DNA of 9,854 nucleotides from the NCBI GenBank assembly GCA_900768525.1, contig CAAGDF010000030.1:1-9854 (forward strand), in the 5' to 3' direction. The notes under the pieces are model-generated. The model had not been told where the DNA came from. It saw only the letters and a program-made list of their open reading frames with translations, and ran no database searches. Made by a program: the position numbers and the translations under genes. Each line of letters opens with the position of its first letter. The stretch's first letter is position 1. Source of the stretch: Clostridia bacterium. GTDB lineage: Bacteria; Bacillota; Clostridia; Christensenellales; Borkfalkiaceae. Shown one piece after another: positions 1 to 6,268 of the stretch.

Positions 1-72
1 AGTACGTCCGGTACGTCGGCGTTCGACTTTGTCAAAAATCATCGAAAATATCGGCGTTTTGGTTGTCTGCAA

Positions 73-179
73 GTCTTACCTTGCGTTTTTAGGCTAAGAC
101 AAGGCGCGTGAGCGCGTTAATACTAAACGTATAACACGCGAACGCAACGCCGTATTAGGCAAAAACACAAGGCAAGACC
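73..179. repeat. Long imperfect palindrome (about 107 bp)
   Basis: The outer arms 73-90 and 161-178 are complementary at 16 of 18 positions. The inner arms 112-123 (GCGCGTTAATAC) and 129-139 (GTATAACACGC) pair with one bulged A and one G-T pair, leaving a 5-nt loop (TAAAC). Between them, shorter stretches also pair, for example GGCG at 103-106 with CGCC at 148-151. The whole would form one long hairpin on either strand. It lies beyond the gltX terminator, so it is unlikely to be part of the gltX message. It could be a non-autonomous mobile element or a structured RNA; the sequence alone does not decide. Confidence 0.65.
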
Positions 180-237
180 GAGTTAGAACGCAATCTCCTG
201 TGGCTAAGCAAAAAGCGATAAAACTGTGCCGGATTTG

Positions 238-268
238 CGGTTTGTTCTGCTGAGGTCGGAAATACGTA
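238..268 (-). repeat. End of a short repeat element, copy B
   Basis: Read on the minus strand, this 31-bp segment starts TACGTATTTCCGACCTC and matches the first 31 bp of the inverted-repeat element at 4520-4594 at 27 of 31 positions. The opposite terminal arm (plus-strand TACGTATTTCC) is not seen between base 1 and 237. The element is therefore solo-ended, diverged, or continues to the left of the window. Confidence 0.6.
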
Positions 269-335
269 AGCAATCGGAGTTTTTTTGTTCTTCCAAACTC
301 TGTTTGAAAGCGTCTAATTATAGGCACAAAGATAC

Positions 336-376
336 AAAAAAAGCACTCTTCGGAATTTCCGTCGGGTGCTTTTTGT
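336..376. terminator. Bidirectional intrinsic terminator after gltX
   Basis: The arms AGCACTC (342-348) and GGGTGCT (364-370) form a 7-bp stem with one T-G pair. An inner hairpin (CGGA/TCCG) fits between them. The stem is flanked by seven A residues (336-342), which are a T-run on the minus strand, and by a T-run on the plus strand. It lies about 45 bp beyond the gltX stop codon, so it is the natural end of the gltX transcript. Confidence 0.85.
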
Positions 377-419
377 TATATAAAGTTGTTATATAAATTC
401 GTAAAGCTAACAAATAAAA

Positions 420-1871
420 TTATTTGCCGAGTGCCTTTTTAAGCAGGTCCATAGAGAAATCGATACGCCTTAAAGATTCTTCTCTGCCGAGAATTTCAGC
501 CATTTCGATAGCCCCGCCGGGGGTAACGTCCTTACCCGTTAAAGCGACGCGAGCGGGCCACATAACCTGACCGTTTTTAAGCCCTGAATCGGCTGCAAGT
601 TTCATAAATGCATCGTGCAGTGCGTCGTGCGTATAAGGCTCGGTATTGGCGATAAGACCGCGGATAGCGGGCAAGATTTCAAGCGAGGTTTCCTCGTTGG
701 TCTTCATCTTTTTGTGAATGAAGAGTGCGGGATCGTATTCGCCGAATTCCTCAAGAAAATCAACTTTTTCGGGAATTTCGCTCAATATCTCAACGCGGGT
801 TTTCATAAGCGAAGAAAGCAGCTTAAGGTCGTATTTGCCGTAAACTTTAGATTTTTTAAAGAAAGGTTCGGCAAGTTCCTCGAATTTCTCGTCGGACAAC
901 TCTTTTAAGTATTCGCCGTTCAGCCAACGCAGCTTTGCATCGTCGAAGATAGAGGGCGATTTTGAAACGCCGTCGAGCGAGAACAGGTCGATCATCTGTT
1001 GCATGGTCATTTTTTCGACGTTTTCCTTGGGACTCCAACCGAGAAGAGCAACATAGTTGATAATAGCCTCGGGTAAATAGCCTTTGTTCACAAAATCGTC
1101 GAAGTTAGCATCGCCGTAACGTTTGGAAAGTTTGCGCGTTGCGTCTTTCATGATGGTGGGCAGGTGAATATATTTCGGTCTTTCCCATCCGAAAGTGTCG
1201 TACATAAGATTGTATTTCGGGGTAGAGGACAAATATTCCGTACCGCGGACGACATGCGAAATGCGCATCAGGTGGTCATCTACAACGTTTGCAAAGTTAT
1301 AGGTCGGCATGCCGTCGCTCTTAATCAGAATATTGTCCTCGAGTTCGGAATAGTCAACGTGAATCGTGCCGTAAACGAGGTCGTCGTAAGAAGAAGTGCC
1401 CTCGGTGGGAATGTTTTGCCTTATAACGAACGGTTCGCCCGCGTCGAGTTTAGCCTGAACTTCCTCTTTGGAAAGGTGAAGACAATGCTTGTCGTATTTG
1501 CGGTTGCCGTTTTCGTCGGTAAGCGTTTCAAGGCGTTCTTTCGAGCAGAAGCAGTAATATGCTCCGCCGAGTTCGATAAGTTTCTTTGCGTATTCCATAT
1601 AAATGGACTTACGTTCGCTTTGAACATACGGACCGTAAGGACCGCCGATGTCGGGACCTTCGTCGTAAGTAAGCCCCGATTCTTTAAGCGACGAGTAGAT
1701 AACGTCGATCGCGCCTTCTACAAAACGTTCCTGATCGGTGTCCTCGATACGAAGAATAAAATCTCCGCCGTTTTGCTTTGCAAAAAGATATGAGTATAAT
1801 GCCGTTCTTAGTCCGCCCAGATGCATAAATCCTGTAGGGCTGGGGGCAAACCTTGTTCTGATTTTTTCCAT
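420..1871 (-). CDS. gltX: Glutamyl-tRNA synthetase (class I)
   Basis: This cytoplasmic enzyme charges tRNA-Glu with glutamate using ATP. The 483-residue product has the usual family length. Visible signatures are the N-terminal class I motif FAPSPTGFMHLGG with its HIGH-type HLGG at 17-20, the ATP-binding KLSKR (KMSKS type) at 247-251, and IEDTD at 42-46. Cys107-x-Cys109 and Cys130-x-His132 match the CxC...CxH zinc-binding pattern known from some GluRS enzymes. The start is supported by GGAGG at 1882-1878, six bases upstream of the ATG. The gene has its own promoter (1900-1928) and terminator (336-376), so it is probably transcribed alone. All Trp codons checked here are TGG, supporting the standard bacterial code. 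In lineages lacking GlnRS such an enzyme also makes Glu-tRNA-Gln, but the window does not show which applies. Confidence 0.97.
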   Translation of the reverse strand: MEKIRTRFAPSPTGFMHLGGLRTALYSYLFAKQNGGDFILRIEDTDQERFVEGAIDVIYSSLKESGLTYDEGPDIGGPYGPYVQSERKSIYMEYAKKLIELGGAYYCFCSKERLETLTDENGNRKYDKHCLHLSKEEVQAKLDAGEPFVIRQNIPTEGTSSYDDLVYGTIHVDYSELEDNILIKSDGMPTYNFANVVDDHLMRISHVVRGTEYLSSTPKYNLMYDTFGWERPKYIHLPTIMKDATRKLSKRYGDANFDDFVNKGYLPEAIINYVALLGWSPKENVEKMTMQQMIDLFSLDGVSKSPSIFDDAKLRWLNGEYLKELSDEKFEELAEPFFKKSKVYGKYDLKLLSSLMKTRVEILSEIPEKVDFLEEFGEYDPALFIHKKMKTNEETSLEILPAIRGLIANTEPYTHDALHDAFMKLAADSGLKNGQVMWPARVALTGKDVTPGGAIEMAEILGREESLRRIDFSMDLLKKALGK

Positions 1872-1899
1872 GAATTTCCTCCGAATTGCGAAAATTTAG

Positions 1900-1928
1900 G
1901 TTATATTATAGTTTTTAATCGATTGCAA
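1900..1928 (-). promoter_or_regulatory. gltX promoter
   Basis: On the minus strand the -35 box TTGCAA (1928-1923) is followed by exactly 17 bp and the -10 box TATAAC (1905-1900). The 5' leader would be about 20-25 nt, ending at the GGAGG site of gltX. No leader structure such as a T-box is visible. Confidence 0.55.
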
Positions 1929-1962
1929 GAAAATTTAATGTATTAAAGTGCGCCTTACGTAT

Positions 1963-2006
1963 AGATCCTTCGTAGGTTGGGCGGGAAGCTCGTCTCAGGA
2001 TGACGG
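1963..2006. repeat. REP-like palindromic element
   Basis: The stretch begins AGATCCTTCG (1963-1972) and ends CTCAGGATGACGG (1994-2006), with ATCCT (1965-1969) complementary to AGGAT (1997-2001). These ends resemble the AGATCCTTCG...CTCAGGATGAC intergenic palindromes that I recall as common dispersed repeats in many bacterial genomes. The middle of this copy is diverged and pairs poorly. Confidence 0.5.
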
Positions 2007-2128
2007 AGAGATGTAGTATTGCGCAAAATACGGATTTTACTTAGTTTATTATTTTATACTCAATCGGCGAATATATGCTGTTTTGCCTATTTATCGAATA
2101 AATCGAGTGTTTCACAATAAATGTCCGC

Positions 2129-2145
2129 CTATAGGTCGATTATCG
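2129..2145 (+). repeat. Double-dyad motif, copy 1
   Basis: The 17-bp sequence CTATAGGTCGATTATCG is identical to copies at 2196-2212 and 4684-4700. It contains two small palindromes, CTATAG and CGATTATCG. The context here is GC before and GC after the core. Confidence 0.75.
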
Positions 2146-2195
2146 GCACTTTTAAGTAAAAAAATGTTTCACGATTTTTTAATGCAAAAGTAAGG

Positions 2196-2212
2196 CTATA
2201 GGTCGATTATCG
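2196..2212 (+). repeat. Double-dyad motif, copy 2
   Basis: This is the same 17-bp core, 67 bp after copy 1 and in the same orientation. It is followed closely by the TTCAC/GTGAA hairpin at 2218-2230 and lies about 80 bp beyond the 3' end of the radC-family gene. Confidence 0.75.
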
Positions 2213-2292
2213 CGTATTTCACGCCGTGAAGCATACTTAAAGAATAGTATTAGTATAAGCCTTTTAAGTGAACTCTTAACGCGAAATATTTA

Positions 2293-2997
2293 TTATTTTT
2301 TGTCGGACAAATATAAACTGAGGTTGCGTTTGTATTTTTCTAACTTGCCCGCTTGCCTGTAACTGTAAGTCTGATTGCCCGCAACAATAATATGGTCGTC
2401 TAGAATAACGTTGTTAAGCCTTAGAATTGCCGTGAGTTTTTCGGTGGTTTCGTCATCGAAAACCGACGGAAGAGGCGAACCGCTTAAATGATTGTGCGCG
2501 ATGATAACGCTGTAAGGCTTTTGCCTTGCCAAACCTTTTTGCAGTTCGGATAAATCGATGCTCACCATATGCGGAGAGTGCGAACTGAATTTTCTACGGA
2601 ATTGAACGTTTCTGCGTTTATCGAGATAAAGCGCGAGAAAGTTTTCTTCGTTAAGCGGTCTGAAAGAATCTATCAGATATTTGCGAGTAATCTCGTAATT
2701 GATGAGCGGTTCTTGCTTTTTGGCTGAATTTGCAATTCTTTCGTTGATTTGATTTATCAAAACGAAAAGCGCGGCGGAGCGATCGCCTATTCCGTCGATA
2801 TCGGCAAGGCTTTCGTGGTCGCAACTAAAAACGTTTTGAAGATTGCCGAGCGCATCAAGCAAATTGTGCGCCGTTTCGTTTACGTTTTTGCGCGGAATGG
2901 CATAAAACAGTAAGATTTCAAGCAATTCATGATCCGAGAGAACGTTAGGATCGGATAAAAGTTTATCAATCATGCGTTTTCTATGACCTTCGTGCAT
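2293..2997 (-). CDS. radC: RadC-family JAB/JAMM domain protein
   Basis: The 234-residue product has the two-part RadC layout. An N-terminal helix-hairpin-helix-like region (about 20-80, including IDGIGDRSA at 67-75) is followed by a JAB/MPN domain (about 105-220). The metal-site motif is HNHLSGSPLPSVFD, with His168, His170 and Asp181 at the normal family spacing, and Glu118 is the likely catalytic glutamate. The usual Pro after HNH is Leu171 here. The ATG is preceded by GGAGTG with five bases between. RadC was named as a DNA repair protein, but its true role is unsettled; the JAMM fold suggests metal-dependent hydrolase activity. The gene is divergent from the M20 dipeptidase gene, and their predicted promoters overlap. 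Confidence 0.9.
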   Translation of the reverse strand: MHEGHRKRMIDKLLSDPNVLSDHELLEILLFYAIPRKNVNETAHNLLDALGNLQNVFSCDHESLADIDGIGDRSAALFVLINQINERIANSAKKQEPLINYEITRKYLIDSFRPLNEENFLALYLDKRRNVQFRRKFSSHSPHMVSIDLSELQKGLARQKPYSVIIAHNHLSGSPLPSVFDDETTEKLTAILRLNNVILDDHIIVAGNQTYSYRQAGKLEKYKRNLSLYLSDKK

Positions 2998-3032
2998 AAA
3001 ATCACTCCAAAAATAACAAATCGACTTTAATC

Positions 3033-3061
3033 ATTTTACCATAATTAAAAAAAAGTGTATA
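3033..3061 (-). promoter_or_regulatory. Candidate radC promoter
   Basis: On the minus strand TATACA (3061-3056) and TAAAAT (3038-3033) are separated by 17 bp. Transcription would begin about 30 nt upstream of the radC start codon. The -35 box is a weak match (4 of 6), so the call is tentative. Confidence 0.4.
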
Positions 3062-3063
3062 AT
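3035..3063 (+). promoter_or_regulatory. Candidate promoter of the M20 dipeptidase gene
   Basis: TTTACC (3035-3040) and a perfect TATAAT (3058-3063) are separated by 17 bp. The predicted leader is about 145 nt and includes the nested hairpins at 3085-3170. It overlaps the candidate radC promoter almost completely. Confidence 0.5.
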
Positions 3064-3084
3064 AAAATAAACTGAAAATACGAA

Positions 3085-3170
3085 TTTAGTGCAAAAAAGT
3101 GCTTTTTTGTGGAAAAACGGCTGTTTTATCGGCTCGCGCATACGAGTAAAACCTATAACATTGCACTAAA
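3085..3170 (+). promoter_or_regulatory. Structured leader element upstream of the dipeptidase
   Basis: TTTAGTGCAA (3085-3094) and TTGCACTAAA (3161-3170) are perfect 10-bp inverted repeats that would close an 86-nt domain. Inside lies the stem GTTTTA (3123-3128) plus CTCG (3133-3136) pairing with CGAG (3143-3146) plus TAAAAC (3147-3152), with a 4-nt bulge and the loop CGCATA. A second hairpin CAAAAAA/TTTTTTG (3092-3109) competes for three bases of the closing stem. This may be a cis-regulatory RNA or a small palindromic insertion. It matches no riboswitch class that I recognise. Confidence 0.4.
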
Positions 3171-3214
3171 ACTTGCTAAAAACGAAAATATACAAACCAA
3201 AACGGAGGCAAATT

Positions 3215-4519
3215 ATGACAACGCGTGAAGAAATGAAAAAAACAATAATGGAATTATGTTCTATCGAGAGCGTTCAGGCTGAACCGTTCCCCGGAATGCC
3301 GTTCGGCGAGGGCGTAAACCGTGCGCTGATTTGTTTTCTTGAAAAGGCAAACGCAATGGGGTTTAAGACCGTCAACTACGACGGTTATGCAGGCGAGGTA
3401 ATATGGGAAGGCAGCGGTGAGAAATCGACCGCGAACGAGATCGGTATTTTGTGCCATCTCGACGTGGTGAAAGCAGGTCGCCTTGCCGATTGGAAATACC
3501 CGCCGTTTACCGCAACCGAGGCGGACGGCAAAATTTTCGCCCGCGGCGTGCTCGACGATAAAGGTCCTGCCGTCAGCACTTTATACATGATGAAAGAACT
3601 TAAAGACGAGGGCTATGTTCCCGAAAAGACTATTCGTTTTATTCTCGGTTGCAACGAGGAGAGCGGTTGGAAGTGCATCGAACATTACGATACGGTCTCG
3701 ACCTTGCCCGAACAGGGCTTTTCGCCCGACGGCAATTTTCCCGTCGTTTATGCCGAAAAAGGCATCATCCACGCGCGTTACGAATTCGATTGCGATAAGT
3801 CGCTTGTAGTTCACGGCGGCGAAATGCCTAATATGGTTTGCGATTATGCTTATGCCGAATTCGGCGGTGCGGGTGCGGAAAACGTTAAAACCCTTTGCGA
3901 AAAGCTCGGGGTAAAACTTAACGGCAACAAAATAGAGAGTTTCGGCACGTCCGCTCACGGCTCTACACCCGAATACGGAAAGAACGCAATCGATCCGTTA
4001 TTGAAGCTGCTTTGCGAACTTGGTTTGGTCGAAAAGTCGGTCTATAGGTCGCTTTTCGAGGATTTGTATAATTTAAAAACACTCAAGGACGAGTCGGGTA
4101 AACTCACAATGTCACCCGATATAATCGACGCCGAGAACGGCAAAATGTATATTATAGTCGATTTCAGATATCCGTCGAAACTCGATCCCGATAAAGCCGA
4201 ACAGCTTATCGGTCAAATCGGCAAGTATACGATTATGGGCAATCATCAAAAGCCGTTGTTCGTAGATAAAAACAGCGAACTCGTAAAAACATTGCTTGCG
4301 GCTTATAACGACGAGTGCGGTTTAACCGAACAACCGATCGCTATCGGCGGCGGCACTTATGCCCGCGCACTCAAATGCGGCGTGGCTTTCGGTCCTGAGT
4401 TCCCCGGTGAGGATGCTCCCGTTCATCAGCCTAACGAATATCTTTCGCTTAACAGTTTAGAGCGGATGAGTAACATTTACAAGCGCGCCATCAAAGACCT
4501 TGCGCATATGAAAAAGTAA
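3215..4519 (+). CDS. pepV: M20-family dipeptidase (Sapep/PepV type)
   Basis: The 434-residue product is a probable cytoplasmic metal-dependent dipeptidase, releasing amino acids from short peptides. Metal-site residues of the M20 fold are present in order: His81 and Asp83 (CHLDVV), Asp114 (GVLDDKGP), the NEES motif with general base Glu148 and ligand Glu149, Asp172 (SPDGNFP) and His404 (PVHQPNE). His248 in the lid domain (SAHGS) fits the substrate-contacting His. The SPDGNFP and DDKGP motifs favour the PepV/Sapep subgroup over DapE or ArgE. I chose ATG at 3215 because GGAGG (3204-3208) lies six bases upstream; an upstream TTG at 3173 has no such site and overlaps the leader structure. It is the only plus-strand gene left of dnaA. 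Substrate range cannot be read from the sequence. Confidence 0.92.
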   Translation: MTTREEMKKTIMELCSIESVQAEPFPGMPFGEGVNRALICFLEKANAMGFKTVNYDGYAGEVIWEGSGEKSTANEIGILCHLDVVKAGRLADWKYPPFTATEADGKIFARGVLDDKGPAVSTLYMMKELKDEGYVPEKTIRFILGCNEESGWKCIEHYDTVSTLPEQGFSPDGNFPVVYAEKGIIHARYEFDCDKSLVVHGGEMPNMVCDYAYAEFGGAGAENVKTLCEKLGVKLNGNKIESFGTSAHGSTPEYGKNAIDPLLKLLCELGLVEKSVYRSLFEDLYNLKTLKDESGKLTMSPDIIDAENGKMYIIVDFRYPSKLDPDKAEQLIGQIGKYTIMGNHQKPLFVDKNSELVKTLLAAYNDECGLTEQPIAIGGGTYARALKCGVAFGPEFPGEDAPVHQPNEYLSLNSLERMSNIYKRAIKDLAHMKK

Positions 4520-4594
4520 TACGTATTTCCAACCTCGGCAGCACAAATCGACTAGACGGCGTAAAAATTGTTCTAATGGGGTTGGAAATACGTA
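4520..4594. repeat. 75-bp element with perfect 15-bp terminal inverted repeats, copy A
   Basis: TACGTATTTCCAACC (4520-4534) is exactly complementary to GGTTGGAAATACGTA (4580-4594). The first 31 bp match 268-238 on the other strand at 27 of 31 positions. The element begins directly after the dipeptidase stop codon and ahead of its terminator, so it would form a hairpin in the 3' untranslated RNA. Each end carries a TA dinucleotide, compatible with a TA target duplication, but TACGTA is itself palindromic, so this is not proof. Confidence 0.7.
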
Positions 4595-4607
4595 CAAATT
4601 TGCTATT

Positions 4608-4646
4608 AAAAACCGCGGCGGTCACTAAACTCGCTGCGGTTTTTTG
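4608..4646. terminator. Bidirectional intrinsic terminator between convergent genes
   Basis: CCGCGGCG (4613-4620) pairs with CGCTGCGG (4632-4639) over 8 bp including one G-T pair. A six-base T-run follows and a five-base A-run precedes. It would end the dipeptidase transcript on the plus strand and the recF-side transcript on the minus strand. Confidence 0.85.
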
Positions 4647-4683
4647 TGTTATAAAAATCGGGTATGTAATTCAAAAAATTGGG

Positions 4684-4700
4684 CTATAGGTCGATTATCG
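4684..4700 (+). repeat. Double-dyad motif, copy 3
   Basis: The core is identical to the copies at 2129-2145 and 2196-2212. It lies 13 bp beyond the stop codon of the small membrane protein gene. As for the other two copies, the nearest upstream gene is on the minus strand, so the motif would be in a 3' untranslated region. Confidence 0.75.
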
Positions 4701-4713
4701 GCTATTTAGGTGT

Positions 4714-5124
4714 TTACATGTGCTTGCCTTTATACATTGTAACAAAGGTTTGTACAAGCCCTTGAACGTGACCTATAAAAACTATAATAAGCAGGAGCGG
4801 ACCTACAAGCACGCCGCCGATAAGCCCTCCGATAAATCCGCATATCGCGCCGCGGACGGGGTGGTTTTCAAAATAGACGTTATTGCCGACTATTCTTGCT
4901 GTGTATTCGTTTTTGCCTTCTTCCGCGCCGTCTATTGCTTGCCCTATAGCTAATCTCATCAAATAGATGATTATGCAAACCGAACAGCAAAGTCCCCACA
5001 TAATCCAGCCCATAAAATTCGTTTCGTATATGAAAAATATCAGTCCGAAAACAAACATTGTTATCGCGAGTAAAACCCACAAACAACGAAGCACGAGTTT
5101 AATCATAAACCAGGTTTTATTCAT
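4714..5124 (-). CDS. Small membrane protein of unknown function
   Basis: I do not recognise this 136-residue protein. Hydrophobic segments at about 8-33, 38-58 and 90-118 predict three membrane spans. Between the second and third lies a short polar stretch (about 60-90) with IGQAIDGAEEG and VYFENHPVRG. The last span is glycine-rich (GFIGGLIGGVLVG). The chosen ATG has AGAAGG eight bases upstream; a TTG 72 bases further out (5196) would add 24 polar residues but lacks support. It is the last gene of the leftward series starting at recF, separated from the MGMT gene by about 114 bp, and it could have its own promoter, although I see no convincing one. It ends ahead of dyad-motif copy 3 and the bidirectional terminator. 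Confidence 0.75.
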   Translation of the reverse strand: MNKTWFMIKLVLRCLWVLLAITMFVFGLIFFIYETNFMGWIMWGLCCSVCIIIYLMRLAIGQAIDGAEEGKNEYTARIVGNNVYFENHPVRGAICGFIGGLIGGVLVGPLLLIIVFIGHVQGLVQTFVTMYKGKHM

Positions 5125-5238
5125 TTTTTTATCCTTCTCTTTCGTATTCTTGCCCGCAATGCAATTATCGTGGGCGTTTTCCGCAACGTAAATCAAATTT
5201 TATTTGCGTCGGGCGATTACTTTTTTATAGAATTATTT

Positions 5239-5547
5239 TCAGCCGAAAAACCAACCGAACTCGTCGAGATCGACCTTATCGTCAAAAACGACAACGCCTT
5301 CGGCTCGAAGTCTTTCGGCTTGTATTTTTGTTCCGCCGAACCCGAAATTTTTTGCGAGTTTTCCTTGCCCGTTGACGACGCGGTGGCAGGGAACAATAAT
5401 CGGCGTAGGGTTGTTATGCAGTGCGTTTCCCACCGCGCGCGTGGCTTTCGGATTTCCCAAATGTAGGGCTATAGCACCGTAAGTCGATACTTTGCCCTTG
5501 GGAATCATCTTTACCGAGTCAAGGACTTTAGATTGAAAATCGGTCAT
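5239..5547 (-). CDS. Single-domain MGMT-family protein with active-site Cys
   Basis: The 102-residue product covers only the C-terminal, DNA-binding half of O6-alkylguanine-DNA alkyltransferase. Visible are IPKGKVSTYG (15-24), the helix-turn-helix stretch ATRAVGNALHNNP (35-47) with the flipping Arg37, and IVPCHRVV (51-58) with the acceptor Cys54. Full-length Ogt/MGMT proteins have 150-200 residues, while alkyltransferase-like proteins of this size usually carry Trp in place of the Cys. This one keeps the Cys, so methyl transfer is possible but not assured. The ATG lies 11 bp after the stop of the upstream gene and has no clear Shine-Dalgarno site, suggesting translational coupling. It ends in TGA; two codons later is TAA. 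Confidence 0.88.
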   Translation of the reverse strand: MTDFQSKVLDSVKMIPKGKVSTYGAIALHLGNPKATRAVGNALHNNPTPIIVPCHRVVNGQGKLAKNFGFGGTKIQAERLRAEGVVVFDDKVDLDEFGWFFG

Positions 5548-5558
5548 TTTATCGTTTG

Positions 5559-6254
5559 TTACAGTATTTGTTTACGGCGTTCTTTCTCGCTTACGTCGGA
5601 GAGTTTAGCCGTTTTCTTTTCGTTTTTGGTGAGCGAAAAACCTGCCTGCGCGTAAATCTTTTTAAGCGAGAAAAAGATATTGTAATGTTTAACGCCTGCG
5701 TTCACAAGATCGACGGTAGCCGAAAGCACGTCGTCCACGGTGAGATAAATCGTTTCGCCTTTTTTGACCTTAGGACCGGGTTTAAGATAGATATCGAGTG
5801 TGCCGAAACACGGTTCTTCGGGAAAGGTGCTTGCAAATTCCTTTACGAACGCCTCGTTTTCGCTTTTTACTTTGCTGACGGGGTTTAAAAGCACGGTTGC
5901 AACGACTTTTTCGATATCGTTTGCGCGAATTTCTTTATTGCGTGCGGTTACGTCGTGCCCGCTGATGGTTATTTCGGGAACGCCGGGTTTTGTTGGGTAT
6001 CCTTTGATAACCGACGGCAAAAGCATGCCCATAAAAAGGAGCAGTACGGCAACCAGAACGATGCCCATCCATTCGCTTCTTGCAGCCATTGCGCCGATAA
6101 ACAAGCCCATGCACACTACAAGCAGCACGAAAAGCGAGAAAAATTTGATTTTTTTCAATTTGTTGTATTCAAGGTTGGGGTAGTAACTCTTCGGTTTGGT
6201 TTCAAACGTTGCGGTTTCCTGTTCGGGTGTTTTTTTAGTTTGTTTGTTTTGCAT
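5559..6254 (-). CDS. Two-span membrane protein with cytoplasmic C-terminal domain, unknown function
   Basis: I cannot name this 231-residue protein. It has a polar Lys/Glu/Thr-rich N-terminus (1-37), two hydrophobic segments (about 38-58 and 63-84) separated by only a few residues, and a soluble C-terminal half with alternating strands (for example EITISGHDVTA at 94-104 and GTLDIYLKP at 151-159), ending in a Lys-rich tail. This resembles the upstream neighbour, which also has two spans followed by a domain of PH type, so a PH-like fold is a reasonable inference but no motif proves it. GGAG lies six bases upstream of the ATG. It starts 14 bp after the neighbour's stop codon and precedes the MGMT gene by 11 bp, consistent with one message. 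Confidence 0.8.
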   Translation of the reverse strand: MQNKQTKKTPEQETATFETKPKSYYPNLEYNKLKKIKFFSLFVLLVVCMGLFIGAMAARSEWMGIVLVAVLLLFMGMLLPSVIKGYPTKPGVPEITISGHDVTARNKEIRANDIEKVVATVLLNPVSKVKSENEAFVKEFASTFPEEPCFGTLDIYLKPGPKVKKGETIYLTVDDVLSATVDLVNAGVKHYNIFFSLKKIYAQAGFSLTKNEKKTAKLSDVSEKERRKQIL

Positions 6255-6268
6255 ATTTTTCTCCGTAT

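Larger units (their letters stand above)
1..419. other. Gene-poor repeat-containing region downstream of gltX
   Basis: No convincing coding region is visible here. The one longer open frame (minus strand, 94-327, 77 codons) lies across a long palindrome, has no recognisable domain and no clear ribosome binding site, so I do not call it. The stretch holds an imperfect palindrome (73-179), a 31-bp segment shared with an element at 4520-4594 (here at 238-268, opposite strand) and a bidirectional terminator (336-376). The left boundary of the repetitive material may lie beyond base 1. Confidence 0.6.
1872..2292. other. 421-bp gene-free gap with several repeat motifs
   Basis: No coding region is apparent. 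The gap holds the gltX promoter (1900-1928), a REP-like palindrome (1963-2006), two copies of a 17-bp double-dyad motif (2129-2145 and 2196-2212) and a small hairpin TTCAC-gcc-GTGAA (2218-2230). Copies one and two of the dyad motif also share an upstream GTTTCAC (2109-2115 and 2166-2172), suggesting that a longer unit was duplicated imperfectly. I see no convincing T-tailed terminator for radC. Confidence 0.6.

Noticed and set aside
94..327. 77-codon frame on the minus strand with basic, Cys-containing product
   Set aside because: It crosses the long palindrome and the repeat end, lacks a ribosome site and shows no domain. It is best explained as repeat DNA that happens to be open.
1164..1793. 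209-codon plus-strand frame
   Set aside because: It lies fully antisense to gltX, whose motifs and length are certain.
2109..2212. Possible CRISPR-like repeats from the two nearby 17-bp motif copies
   Set aside because: There are only two copies in the gap, with no regular spacer series, and a third copy stands alone 2.5 kb away. No cas genes are present.
3173..3214. TTG start giving the dipeptidase 14 more residues
   Set aside because: There is no ribosome site and the extension is not family-like, whereas ATG at 3215 has GGAGG at ideal spacing.
5125..5196. TTG start extending the small membrane protein by 24 residues
   Set aside because: The extension is polar and unlike a membrane protein N-terminus, and the ATG at 5124 has a good AGAAGG site.
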